Shown piece by piece: positions 12,180-25,184 of a DNA stretch of 64,000 bases. How positions within the stretch are numbered: the first letter of the stretch is position 1; each line of letters opens with the position of its first letter. This DNA comes from Viridothelium virens (taxonomy: Eukaryota > Ascomycota > Dothideomycetes > Trypetheliales > Trypetheliaceae). The DNA is taken from the NCBI GenBank assembly GCA_010094025.1, contig ML991778.1, positions 434,001 to 498,000 on the forward strand. Reading direction: 5' to 3'. Under the pieces are notes generated by a model. That model was not told where the DNA came from, did not search any database, and saw only the letters and a program-made list of their open reading frames with translations. The translations under genes were made by a program, and so were the position numbers.

Positions 12180-12866
12180 TCACTCCCCCGGCCCCTTTCT
12201 CCTCTCCACCCACAAACGTCGACTCGCTTCTCTCACCCCCTCCACAATAATCTCGTGCTCCACTCCATGCACCCTCCCCTCGAACTCCTCCAACCCCTCT
12301 CCCTCCCTCATCTCAATCTCCCTCACCGCCACCGCCTCCCCCCGATCGACCTCCTCCACCACCTCATGCACCATCACCCCCGTCTTGCCCCCCTCCAACT
12401 TCCCCTCCTGAAACCTCTCCCACGCATCCCGGATCCCATTCGCGCCCACATAGCCCCCCGGCAACGCAGGGTGCAGATTCACACACTTTATCCCGGGCGT
12501 CGCAGTCCCGAGCGCCGCGAAGAAGGACCCCGACACGATGTGCATGAAGCCCGCCATGATCATCAAGTCCGGCTTGTCTTGGAGTATCAAGTGCGCAAGG
12601 TCGGCGTCGTAGGCGGCGCGCGCGTCGGCGGGGGAGGACGAGTATTTGGGCGAGGATTTGTAGGGGAGGAGTGGATGGTAGGAGGTTGGTATGTTGGCGG
12701 CTTCGGCGCGGGTGAGGCCGTAGGCGGATTTGCGGTTTGAGATGACGCGGAGGATGGTGGTGTGGGGGAGCAGTGGTGGGGAGGAGGTGGTTGCGTCGAT
12801 GAGGGATTGGAGGTTGGTGCCGCTGCCGGAGATGAGGATTGTAAGGCGCGTTGGATGAGCGGCCAT
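12180..12866 (-). CDS. ADE8: Phosphoribosylglycinamide formyltransferase, 228 aa
   Basis: This single exon encodes a complete GAR transformylase, the third step of de novo purine synthesis, which transfers a formyl group from 10-formyltetrahydrofolate to GAR. The N-terminus LTILISGSGTNLQSLIDA is the phosphate-binding loop. NLHPALPGGYVGANGIRDAW carries the catalytic Asn and His of the family, and GVMVHEVVEEVDRGEAV is the C-terminal active-site loop. Length is close to yeast Ade8. It is divergently transcribed from ARG5,6 over a shared promoter of about 620 bp containing a perfect Gcn4/Bas1-type element. No oddities were seen; codon use is GC-rich like the neighbours. Confidence 0.95.
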   Translation of the reverse strand: MAAHPTRLTILISGSGTNLQSLIDATTSSPPLLPHTTILRVISNRKSAYGLTRAEAANIPTSYHPLLPYKSSPKYSSSPADARAAYDADLAHLILQDKPDLMIMAGFMHIVSGSFFAALGTATPGIKCVNLHPALPGGYVGANGIRDAWERFQEGKLEGGKTGVMVHEVVEEVDRGEAVAVREIEMREGEGLEEFEGRVHGVEHEIIVEGVREASRRLWVERRKGPGE

Positions 12867-13213
12867 AATGAATTCGAGGGGAATCTTTCTGAGGGTAGAA
12901 TTGGTGGTCGTAAGGTGGTGTTAGGCTGGTGATCTTGAAGACGGAGCTTGGGACATAGTGAGTGTGAAAATAGATAGATATGAATTGATGCAGGATTGAG
13001 TAACGGGAATTTCCCGTCCCGCCGAGGAAAGTTGAGGCTTGAAAAGGACGGGAGCTATGTCAAGTGTTCCAGCCCAAGAGTTGCGAATTTTAGTAAATTT
13101 TCAGTGCGCCCTGCATGAAAACTTCTGGCAGGGGGTGTGTCTCCAGTGTGGGGCGAGGCGATATCGGAACGTCACATCCAGAACTTTTTCAGTCGCTCAT
13201 AAATCTGGGGAGT

Positions 13214-13220
13214 TGACTCA
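13214..13220. promoter_or_regulatory. TGACTCA element (Gcn4/CpcA, Bas1-type)
   Basis: This is an exact match to the pseudo-palindromic site of Gcn4 and its filamentous counterparts CpcA/CPC1, 269 bp before ARG5,6 and 347 bp before ADE8. In yeast, arginine genes respond to Gcn4, and purine genes to Bas1, which reads TGACTC. The motif alone occurs by chance several times in 64 kb; its position is what makes it credible. Confidence 0.55.
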
Positions 13221-13296
13221 CCCTTTGAGGCATCTGCTATATCTCATCCCATTGAGCTTCACACTTTAGCTCTTGTCTCAATTTACACGAATTCCC

Positions 13297-13338
13297 ATGT
13301 CCTGTGTTAATTTGATGACGCGATCGATGTGGTCCTAA
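13297..13338 (+). promoter_or_regulatory. Upstream open frame of 13 codons before ARG5,6
   Basis: It reads MSCVNLMTRSMWS and a stop, 150 bp before the ARG5,6 start. It does not resemble the arginine attenuator peptide known from arg-2/CPA1 leaders. It matters only if the transcript starts upstream of 13297, which the sequence does not show. Confidence 0.3.
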
Positions 13339-13450
13339 TAACATTAAGTGAATAACGTGCCGAAAACTTACTGGAAGTCGGATTCATCTTGTCAGCAGAG
13401 GGGCGCTGCCTTGTCCCAGGTCTGTCACTCTACTGAGGCTTCAGGAACAA

Positions 13451-16292
<2,842 letters not shown>

Positions 16293-17030
16293 GGAGCAAG
16301 GGTAGAATCAGATAGGATTAGATGATCGAGAGGGCGCATGTGGACACGGCGAAGAGCAATGCTTGCATATAGATCATTGCTACGGCATGGCTAAGCAATT
16401 CGCGTTTGAGAAGCTTCTCTTAAAGTATTTCTTTCATGGAAAAGTGAGCGTTCATAGTTAAAGGCATACCCACTTTCCTTTTCTGAAGCAACGATTACAT
16501 TAGAAACAATGATGTTTTTCTGGATAACTTCCTTGTCATCGTTCCATAGAAAGAATGAACACGATCCGAGATGGATTATTGTGCCCGTAAGAACTTGGAT
16601 CAAGAATAGCCTGAAGCATGTTACCGGACTTGGGGCCATGGGCATTGCGGTGGCTGCGTCATCGGCACAGCCCTCCACCATTGCTCCCTACCCCTGTGCA
16701 ACAGCTTTTGGGGTTTCATATTAAGGAACCATCCGTGGCCCCCTCCTATATGCCTGCTAACTATCTGTCCTCGCGGTACTTCGCTTCCCGGTTTTACTCG
16801 AAGTCATCCCTCACGCTCTTTCGTCATCGCTCGCTCTATCTGCATTCATTGTCGTTATAGCACGAGGCTCTTTGTGAAGCCCCCAGGATCAAAGAACGGA
16901 TCTTCGCATGGACAAAACAGCCGGCCTGGGACCAACATCATTGCTTTTCACGATCCTTGCGCCTTCAAGTATCTGACTTCGGGCGAGTGCTGTCCTGCAA
17001 AATCAAACTCACACACAAACAACCAGAAAG
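16293..17030. other. Intergenic, no gene seen
   Basis: This is the region between the ARG5,6 3' end and the next start on the same strand. It holds only short open frames without motifs. The last 150 bp likely include the leader of the fibroin-3-like gene. Confidence 0.6.
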
Positions 17031-18251
17031 ATGATTCTTGCACGATCAAATATTGGGAGCGCTATGAGCGCCTCGCTCTATGTTCGTGATGTCTCCAACG
17101 ACGTGAATGGGGTCAAGCAGACATTTTCCGGCTGGGATAGCTGCATGCAGAAAGCATATTGCAAGTAAGTGCTTTGCACTCACCCCTCACACCTCTATTC
17201 AAGAAATTGTGTAGCTAACACATCTTACAGATGGCCCGTCATCGTCGGTATCGTTATCGGCTCTCTAATTGTCCTCTCCGTCGTGTTCTGCGTTGCGCGC
17301 TGTCTTTGCTGCGGTGCCGAATGCGCTATTTGTTGCTGTAGATGCTGTACAGGCTGCTGTGGTTCGTCACGCTCCAAACGCCGCAACGATTATGGCCCTT
17401 CTTCGGCACCTCTTTATCAGCAGCCACAACCCTACACGACGCCATACTCCAGCGCTGCTCCACCCACCTACTCCACCAAACCACAATTTGCACGCTTCAA
17501 CGTTAGCAAGAAAGGAGGAGCCGGCGGGCCTCACGATGATGCACTCCCAGCAATGCCAAGCTGGAATGATGCCACCAACCACAAAGTCGAAGTAGAAGAG
17601 GAAGAGCCCGAGGGCGAGGGCACAGAGATGCAGCATCTCGACCCCTCAAATAACACGCCCGGCACCCACCCGGCGCCCATACGTTCCCAGCAAGGCACCC
17701 CCACAAATCTCTACGGCGGAGCAGCAGGCGCCGCAATCCCCGGATACGCGGCCAACCACGGCACCAGCAACAACAACTACTCCCACTCGAACCTCTCGCA
17801 GCCCTCGTCCAAAGCAAACCCGTACGCGACCAACCAACAACACGCCTCCCCCTACCATACCAGCACCTCTCCCACCTACGGCCACCCCGCCGCCGCCGCC
17901 GCACCCTACAGCCCCCCAGTCTCGCCTCCCCAGCCCGACTACCGCGGCAGCCCCGTCGCAGCGAATAGTGGCTACGTCTCTCCACCTCAGCCACAGCACC
18001 AGCAAGGCGGCTACGCGCCCAGCGCGTACGCCGAGAGCGACTACAGCTATGGTGGCGGGTATGCGCCGAGCGGTAGCACGCGGTATGAGCCGAGCAATGC
18101 GGGCACTGCGGCGTATCAGGGTGCGGGAGGGGCGGGTGGAGCGGCGTACCAGCCGAAGCAGTATCAGGCGTATGGGGGTGGGCCGTCGAGTCCGACGGCG
18201 ACGCAAGGAGTGGAGAGGAAGCCAGTGCAGGGGAGCTGGAAGGAGGTTTGA
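17031..18251 (+). CDS. Fibroin-3-related single-pass membrane protein, 384 aa
   Basis: Exons 17031-17164 and 17231-18251 join in frame across a 66-nt intron at AYCK/WPVIVG. The N-terminal 45 residues (SNDVNGVKQTFSGWDSCMQK) precede one membrane span (WPVIVGIVIGSLIVLSVVFC), immediately followed by a remarkable cysteine cluster (CVARCLCCGAECAICCCRC, then CTGCCG) that could be palmitoylated. The rest is a low-complexity cytosolic or extracellular tail rich in Pro, Tyr, Ser, Gly and Ala, with an acidic patch (VEVEEEEPEGEGTEM). Aspergillus and other Pezizomycotina genomes carry this family annotated as fibroin-3 related; I know of no established function. Topology is not determined. The C-terminal Gly/Tyr-rich repeats are probably disordered. 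Confidence 0.82.
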
Positions 18252-19003
18252 GGGGCTTGGTTGACATGGCTTTTTGGGTTGTTTTTTTGGGTGACTGGGT
18301 TGGGCGGGCTTGGGTAATGTGTGATGGCATGCATGCATAAAATGGGTGGGTGGTTCTTTGGGTTGGGAATCCCATGAACTAGGATGGGAAAAGAAGCTTT
18401 CGCGCTCTTTGGAATATGTCGGGGATTCTTTTTCTTCTTCATTGGGAACCCGTTGGTTTTTCTGTATTCAGCAGCTGCTGGGCAGTGCTGCTTGCTACTT
18501 CTTTTGCATAGCGATGGTGTTGTGAAGGTGGGGGATCCTGAGGCATGTCTGCATAGGACCTAGCTTTGAATATATTGAAACTTAAACTGTGCCAAGAATC
18601 TTGAATTGGTCGTATTTTCAAAATGTAATTGAAAGGCCTTGTACGTCGATTTCCTGAACATTCGTGGGGAATAGGGGCGCCTGAACCGTAATCGTTGTTC
18701 CGCGGTGTCGATTTTGTGTCCACTATTTCACACTTTGCAGACCTCGAAACACAAGATGAATTTAGCACTTTTTCTCTATTTCGATATTAGGGATATGATG
18801 AAGTATCTTGACTGAGTTCACTAGCTTCCTTACAGCTTTGGGAACGGATGCAGCCCAGTGCAGTTTTCAGCCCATCAAACTTTTCTCTTGTCCATAGCAC
18901 GTACGCACGATATCTCCTGTCACAAAATTTTCATTTAATTTCTCCCCTAATGTTTTTCTGCGTATGACCTATACCTATCGACTCTGAAAAATCGGCTTCC
19001 ACC
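18252..19003. other. Intergenic, no gene seen
   Basis: This region contains the 3' UTR of the fibroin-3-like gene, starting with a G/T-rich tract, and the promoter of the TRM44 gene. No coding motif or RNA structure was recognised. Confidence 0.6.
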
Positions 19004-20941
19004 ATGCCATCTTCACCGTCATCTACTTCGTCCTCAACGCCATTCTCCACCAATCCTGTCTCTTACCCCCCCTTCCAACCTGTTCCTTCACCCTCTCTCC
19101 TTTCCGCACCTTGGTGTCCTCATCTATCTATTCCAACTGCCTTTCCCCCATCCTCCTTCACTCATGTCATGACCAATCTCCTCCGCAACCCCAATATCAC
19201 CTCCTCGCATCTCTTTCGTGCCGACATCTACTATGACTCCCTGACCGATGGGACCGCATCCTGGCCTGTCGAAGCTGCAGCCACCGGCACGGAGTTGAGT
19301 GAGCGGGTGCGCTGGATGCAGGAGACGTACTGGCCGCGGCTTTTAGGGGGAGTAGGTGGCGTCGAGGCTTTGGGCAAGGCATGGAAGTGGGAGAGGACGT
19401 GGGTGAGAGGGTTGGTACCGCGGAAGCCAGAGGTGGATAGAAAGCTGGTGCAGAGTTGTCACTTATTTCGATGTTTTGAAAGGGGGAAAGAGGAGGAAGG
19501 TGGGGGAGCAAGAGGAGGGAAAGAGGGGGAGAAGACGGTGATGATCTATGTGCCGCATGTCGAGACAGTAGACGAGATGCCGTTCTATCATCCAGCAGTG
19601 CGCGCGATTGCATTTCTGCATGAGTGGCATGCAGGTGTTGAATCAACCTTATGGACCTCGGACTCTATGACAGACGGCACTCTGCCCGCTGATCGAAATG
19701 CAAAGTCTCAGCAACGTGTTTCAGGATTTGGTACTCTCTCCATCCATATTGTCCCGTTCTCCAAAACTGAGCTACATTCGAACCGCCTTGACCGTACAGT
19801 CCGGAATCTCCTACAGGTCTTGCATAAACATGGCCATGGCCATGTGCAGGGCTACACAAAGCGCGTTCATCACGACCAAATCATTGGACAGAAAAGGTTT
19901 CAGGATGAATATACCCGGTTGAAGAGCAAATATGCGCGGACTTTGTGCGAGGGATGGGCCGAGGTGACGGACCTACGAAAGCATGTCTTTGAGGATCTGG
20001 GGATTGCAGCGTTTCTAACATGTCTTTGGGACGACATGTATGCGAACTCTTTGCAAGAACGAGAACTTGAGGGGACCCTGAACGGGGAAAAGGCCAGGAA
20101 CGCAAACGGCCATGGGACTGATGGAGATGGGGAAAGCGGGAAAGGCAAGGGCAACTTCCCGGGTTTTGTAGATATAGGGTGTGGGAATGGAGTGCTGGTT
20201 AATGTGCTAATTCGGGAGGGATGGGAAGGCTGGGGTTTCGATGCTAGGCGAAGGAAGAGTTGGGATGGCTTCCCAGAGGAAGTCACGAAGAGATTGGAGG
20301 AGAGGGTCTTAGTTCCTCGGATCTTGCAGCAAGCGAGGTTTGAAAAGAACAATGCTGCACCGACAAAAATCGAAGACGGGAATGATCCATGTGTACAATT
20401 GCCATTCCATGATGGCGTGTTTTTGGAGGGGACTTTCATCATCTCGAACCATGCCGACGAACTCACAGGGTGGACACCATTATTGGCTCGGCTATCGCGA
20501 TCTCCATTCATCGCAATTCCATGTTGCAGCCATGACTTGGCTGGAGCGCGTTTTCGGGCTCCTGCCTCAGGGCTCAGAAGTCAGACTAAGGAGCCTTCTA
20601 TTCAGACTCAAATCGAAGACCGGTGCGACCAGCCCAAGAATGGGAGCTTGGGGAAGCCAAAAGATGCGAATAAGCAGCCTTCAGCTTATGCTTCCTTGTG
20701 TTCGTACATTACAAATTTGACAGAAAATATGGGATACTTTGCGGAAAAGGAGATGCTGAGGATACCTAGCACGAGGAACGAGGCGATTATTGGACGAGAG
20801 ATCAGCAAATGTTTGGATGAAGATGTCGAAAATAAGATTGCTCGACTACTTGAAGGGGAATTGAGGAAGTCAGTGAGACAGACAGCTGATGATTGGATAG
20901 TCCAAGCCAACAGAATAATCCAGTCCAAAGGAAGTCATTGA
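19004..20941 (+). CDS. TRM44: tRNA(Ser) Um44 2'-O-methyltransferase, 645 aa
   Basis: This intronless gene encodes a Trm44-family enzyme, which methylates the 2'-OH of U44 in tRNA-Ser in the cytosol using S-adenosylmethionine. Family signatures are the SAM-binding FVDIGCGNGVLVNVLIREGW near residue 390, followed by GWGFDARRRKSWDGFP, and the later ISNHADELTGWTPLLA and SPFIAIPCCSHDLAGARF. The Ser/Pro-rich first 25 residues are variable. The length is compatible with the family given several low-complexity inserts (around 155-175 and 365-380). The chosen ATG is the first in frame after a stop and has a fair context (ACCATG). Confidence 0.92.
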   Translation: MPSSPSSTSSSTPFSTNPVSYPPFQPVPSPSLLSAPWCPHLSIPTAFPPSSFTHVMTNLLRNPNITSSHLFRADIYYDSLTDGTASWPVEAAATGTELSERVRWMQETYWPRLLGGVGGVEALGKAWKWERTWVRGLVPRKPEVDRKLVQSCHLFRCFERGKEEEGGGARGGKEGEKTVMIYVPHVETVDEMPFYHPAVRAIAFLHEWHAGVESTLWTSDSMTDGTLPADRNAKSQQRVSGFGTLSIHIVPFSKTELHSNRLDRTVRNLLQVLHKHGHGHVQGYTKRVHHDQIIGQKRFQDEYTRLKSKYARTLCEGWAEVTDLRKHVFEDLGIAAFLTCLWDDMYANSLQERELEGTLNGEKARNANGHGTDGDGESGKGKGNFPGFVDIGCGNGVLVNVLIREGWEGWGFDARRRKSWDGFPEEVTKRLEERVLVPRILQQARFEKNNAAPTKIEDGNDPCVQLPFHDGVFLEGTFIISNHADELTGWTPLLARLSRSPFIAIPCCSHDLAGARFRAPASGLRSQTKEPSIQTQIEDRCDQPKNGSLGKPKDANKQPSAYASLCSYITNLTENMGYFAEKEMLRIPSTRNEAIIGREISKCLDEDVENKIARLLEGELRKSVRQTADDWIVQANRIIQSKGSH

Positions 20942-21494
20942 TTTGAATATGATTGTCGGCGGAGACGGTTGTTTCTACGCCGATGCTCACTGTCGCAACG
21001 CTCGACATGACCATGATTATCTAAGAAGCCCGGAAGCAGGATACTGGAGGAGCCGAAAACGGGGCGGATGGCCCCATTTCCCGTGAGGTTCTTTCCTTGT
21101 TTGGTTATTTTGCGATGACGACATCCTGTGCCGCTCATACGATACCAAATCCGGTGAAACTTTGGAGGCTCCGACGTTACGGTCCCTTCGCAATGCAAAC
21201 ACCTCATTAATAATGCTCTCGTTGGTTGCAAAGCTCCGTCTAAGCAAGGGTGTACTTGGTAATCGACCTTTCATATTCTGTCGCCATCTTTGTTAAGTGC
21301 AATTCACTCATTATCGCCGTAGTCTTTTTTATAAATGGTAGGTAGTGGTTTCCATCATGATACACTAAATACTTCAAGCTTCAATCGGGACTCCCCACTT
21401 ACTCTCCGAACTCAAAAGCTGAAGCCTTCTTCAATTTCAACTTGTCTCGTTTTATCTCCTTAAACATCGTACGTTGAGCAATCATTCGGTCAAA
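20942..21494. other. Intergenic, no gene seen
   Basis: This is the stretch between TRM44 and the AIF2-like gene on the same strand. It shows a CT/CA-rich run just before the next start, as expected of a promoter and leader. Nothing else was recognised. Confidence 0.6.
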
Positions 21495-22754
21495 ATGTCA
21501 ACCCAAAATGAAATCGTCATTGTTGGTGCATCTTTTGCTGGTCTTGGCGCCGCCCACTACTTCCTCAAGCACATTCTCCCACTTCTAAAGAGTCAGGGGG
21601 ACGGCAAATACCATGTCACTCTCGTAGATAGTTCTTCGCATTTCTACTTCCGGGTCGGCTCACCCCGCAGCATGGTCTCCAAGCAAATGATCCCCGACTC
21701 CAAGCTTTTCCTTCCCATTGCCGACGGTTTCAAGCAATACTCGACCTCGGACTTCACCTTCATACAAGCAACCGCCACAGACTGGGACCCCAATTCTCGT
21801 ACCATCACCATCAGCCTCGCTCACACCGGCAAGAGCAAGACCCTCAACTACCACGCCTTGATCCTCGCGACCGGCACCCGCACCGCCACCCCCCTCACCA
21901 GTCTCCACGGCGACCACACCACCAGCCAACAAGCCCTCGACGAGATGAACTCAGCGCTGCTAACCGCACAGAGCATCATCATTGGCGGCGGCGGGCCCTC
22001 CGGCGTCGAAACGGCCGGCGAAATCGGACACCAGCTCAACGGCTACGCCGGCTGGTTCCGCGCCCGCCCATCCAACCCCAAAGCCCGCATCACGCTGTAC
22101 TCGGGCTCCGACAAGATGCTGCCGATGCTGCGTCCCGCGGCGTCGCGCCAGGCCGAGACGTACCTCGCGAAAGTGGGCGTCGACGTCGTGCACGGGGTCA
22201 AGGTTGTGGGGTCGGAGGCGCGCGGCGATGGGCAGACGGTGGTGCGGTTTGCGAATGGGGAGGAGAGCGCGGTCGATGTGTATGTCCCGTCGGTTGGGGT
22301 GACGCCGAATACGGGGTTTGTGCCGCAGGGGCTGAAAAATGAGCGTGGGTATGTGAAGACGAATGCGAAGACGCTGAGGGTGGATGAGGCGGGCCCGAGG
22401 GTGTATGCGATTGGTGATGTCGGGTCGTATACGAGGGGTGGTGTTATGGATATCTATGATGCGGTTCCGGTCGTGATGACGAATGTCAAAGCGGATCTAA
22501 TGGCGGGCTCATCGGTTACGGATGAGAAGGCCAGAGCGAAGGTACAGGACCGGCTATACGAACCAAATCTTAAGGAGACGCAGATTGTTCCGGTGGGGAG
22601 AAGCAAGGGCGTGGGTGCCGTATTTGGGTGGAAGCTGCCGAGTTTCATGGTGTGGTTAATTAAGGGAAGGGATTATATGGTTGCTCAGGCACAAGTCATG
22701 GTGAATGGGACGAAGTGGGAAAAGGAGAGTAAGTGGACTCCAAGGGATGGGTAG
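21495..22754 (+). CDS. AIF2/FSP1-like FAD/NAD(P)H oxidoreductase, 419 aa
   Basis: This single exon encodes a pyridine-nucleotide-disulphide oxidoreductase fold of the AMID/AIFM2/FSP1 branch. The FAD-binding motif IVIVGASFAGLGAAHYF is at the N-terminus. NAD(P)H-binding IIIGGGGPSGVETAGEI begins near residue 160, and the second FAD contact VYAIGDVGSYTRGG follows near 310. Relatives are single-domain NAD(P)H oxidoreductases that reduce quinones and sit on lipid droplets, mitochondria or membranes; the mammalian FSP1 regenerates ubiquinol. There is no clear presequence. The ATG at 21495 was chosen over an in-frame TTG seven codons upstream. GC content rises in the second half, as in other genes here. 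The physiological acceptor cannot be read from sequence. Confidence 0.88.
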   Translation: MSTQNEIVIVGASFAGLGAAHYFLKHILPLLKSQGDGKYHVTLVDSSSHFYFRVGSPRSMVSKQMIPDSKLFLPIADGFKQYSTSDFTFIQATATDWDPNSRTITISLAHTGKSKTLNYHALILATGTRTATPLTSLHGDHTTSQQALDEMNSALLTAQSIIIGGGGPSGVETAGEIGHQLNGYAGWFRARPSNPKARITLYSGSDKMLPMLRPAASRQAETYLAKVGVDVVHGVKVVGSEARGDGQTVVRFANGEESAVDVYVPSVGVTPNTGFVPQGLKNERGYVKTNAKTLRVDEAGPRVYAIGDVGSYTRGGVMDIYDAVPVVMTNVKADLMAGSSVTDEKARAKVQDRLYEPNLKETQIVPVGRSKGVGAVFGWKLPSFMVWLIKGRDYMVAQAQVMVNGTKWEKESKWTPRDG

Positions 22755-23387
22755 GTCAAAGGGAGGGGGAAGATTTTTGGTATTAGCGGAGTTCGAGTGT
22801 GGTGTGTTGGCATATGATACCAGTGGCATTTTAGGAAGCTGTTTGTTTGCAAAGCGGTGCGCTTTTGTGGTTTTCCATATTAGAGTAATATTTTTAATTT
22901 CACACTTCAGTACTAAGTAACAGAGTACTCCGTATTCCATATTGTGTAGCGCTTCACAAGAAAATCGCTATGCAGGGACTCGTAGTCTAGACTGGCGGCT
23001 GGCTGAAATCTGCAAGTTGGCGTCACCGAGCTGCAGCTTTCAGGGACACACATATGCGTGCTCTGACCGACTGTTGATCAGCTCTGTCAAGCTCAGAATA
23101 GCAACATTGCCATCCCATTCCTTCTTTTGATGCTTGACTTGACTACTACTCCAACAGCTCTACACTGGTTCGTCAGTCTGGAGAGATCTGCTTGCCCCAA
23201 TTGACTGTCCAAGAGCTCTTTGTTCACCTCCGCGATTCCATCTCCTCCGCCGAACTTCACAGCCTTGATTACAATATAGTGACGCATCATTACAGTCCGG
23301 AAGACGTTTACACCTCCTGTCAGTCCCTGCGAAACCCACACCTAGCCACAACAACACCAAACGTTTTTTGCGACCAGAATATCTACC
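22755..23387. other. Intergenic, no gene seen
   Basis: This holds the 3' UTR of the AIF2-like gene and the promoter and leader of GNA1. It contains only short frames without motifs. Confidence 0.6.
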
Positions 23388-24592
23388 ATGGCATCCAACG
23401 GCACCCTCCCCGCCGCTCCCCTCTTCTCTTCGACCCTTATCTCTCCCGAAGTTCAGAGCGCGTTACCGGAAGGTTACACTGTGCGGCCGCTCCAGAAGAA
23501 TGATTACCATGCTGGCTTTCTCGATGTATTGAGGGTTCTAACACAAGTGGGAGACATTAGTGAGGAGAGGTGGGCGGAGAGGTACGACTGGATTGCTAGA
23601 TTGGGTCAGTGCTCCTTTCTTCTGTTTTGGTCGAGTTGGGAATGTATAGTGGTCAAGAGTGACTTGAAAGAGACGACTTCGTGCTGAGAGAGAGAATCGA
23701 GGTTGGTAAGGACAAGTGATGGTCAATAAGGAAGCCATCATGGAACCACATGAGGTAGCTGGCTTTAAACGGCTGCAATCGTCGGGTGGGGCGATTTGAC
23801 TTCATCTACATTCGAGTTCGAGTAGCCGCACTTGCTCATGGATGGTGGGCAATCTAAAACCATGCGTCTTTCCCGTCTCAAGTCCCTGGGAATGGAACTC
23901 CGAGGGCCTTCAAGTTTGCAGTCGAAACAGATGAGGTGCTTCTTCATGACGAGGATGGCTCGCTGATACTCAATTCCTCCAACAGGCGCTCCACCTCCTT
24001 CCCTCTCCTCTCCAGTCCCGAAGACCTCCGACGTGGCCAGTCCTACAGGCCCCAGCGATGGGCAGCAATTTTCGAAAAAGAGCGAAGGCCATGGCTCATA
24101 CTTCGTCATTGTTATTAGTACGTTCCCAGCGTGTCAATGCTTCTACATTGACTACGACTTAAGCAAAGTCAATGTGAGTAGCTGACATACTTTACTAGTC
24201 AATGAGGTAGGCAAAATTGTGGGCACGGGCACGCTGGTAGTGGAGCGCAAGTTCATCCACGACCTTGGTATCGTAGGACACATCGAGGATATCGCTGTAG
24301 CGAAGGATCAGCAAGGCAAAAAGCTAGGACTACGCATTATCAATGCGCTCGATTACATTGCTTCAGAGGTCGGATGCTATAAGGTATGCCAGCACTCTCT
24401 ACTCTTTACAATTGACGGGAAAAGAGCCAAGGATTTGGATAAAACAGAAGTGCTGATATATATCCCGAACAGAGCATTCTCGATTGCAGCGAAGCGAACG
24501 AGGGCTTCTATAAGAAATGTGGCTTTAAGAGGGCCGGGCTCGAGATGGCGCACTACTATGAAAAGAAGCCCGCCAACGGTGCGACCGCCTGA
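23388..24592 (+). CDS. GNA1: Glucosamine 6-phosphate N-acetyltransferase, about 207 aa
   Basis: This GNAT enzyme makes N-acetylglucosamine 6-phosphate from acetyl-CoA for chitin, GPI anchors and N-glycans. My preferred exons are 23388-23604, 24016-24117, 24199-24383 and 24473-24592. Conserved blocks are YTVRPLQKNDYHAGFLDVLR, then SYFVIVI, GTGTLVVERKFIHDLGIVGH, IEDIAVAKDQQGKKLGLRII (acetyl-CoA loop) and ILDCSEANEGFYKKCGFKRA, ending AHYY plus a short tail. The acceptor before 24016 has a strong pyrimidine tract and adds a 24-residue Ser/Asp/Lys linker before SYFVIVI. A weaker acceptor before 24088 is in the same phase and would give a 183-residue enzyme of standard length. Which is used, or whether both are, needs transcript evidence. 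The first intron of 411 or 483 nt is long for this genome. Confidence 0.9.
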
Positions 24593-25184
24593 CTATCTGA
24601 GGAATCCCTTCCAAACCGGAGTCGGCTGTAACGTGAGTGGACGAGTGTGGGGATGTTTACCATCAGCGGACAAGCCATGGCGAACTGATATGTGCTGGGC
24701 ACATGCAGTTGTAATGATGATGATATATCTGGAGCGGTTTCGGTAGTCAGGATACGGACGGGCCTTTCAGATAGGGTTACTGTCGCGATGGACTCGAGCT
24801 CTATCATCATATAGATGCGGATATAGAACCGGTTGAATATGAAAAGGCAGTCACATGCAAGATTAACAAAACTAATGTTCTTGTGGTATAGTTCCAAGCT
24901 GTGTCAATACGAAAAGCGTAGTACTGTTTTACCTATCGCAGTCTGACAACATACTCCGTGTATATCGAGCCGTTATTATTCCTCCAGATCGTATCTGTCT
25001 AATGGTCACAAATGAAAACGAGAAAGACGAGAAGAGAATCAAGGTTTCGCGGGTTCCGTATATGAAAACGAGGGTATCCGCCGGCCAAACGAGCGAGATT
25101 AGAGCAACAAGAAGATATATGTCCATAAGGAAAGATTTTCGCCGTAAATCAATGCCCGTTTTGTATCATCTGACAGGATCATCA
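24593..25184. other. Convergent intergenic region, no gene seen
   Basis: The 3' ends of GNA1 (plus) and the RGS-domain gene (minus) face each other here. The stretch is relatively AT-rich, consistent with two 3' UTRs. Confidence 0.6.

Noticed and set aside
17503-18375. 290- and 230-codon open frames on the minus strand
   Set aside because: They are antisense to the biased Pro/Tyr/Ser coding tail of the fibroin-3-like gene. Their Arg/Ser/Pro-rich translations show no motif.
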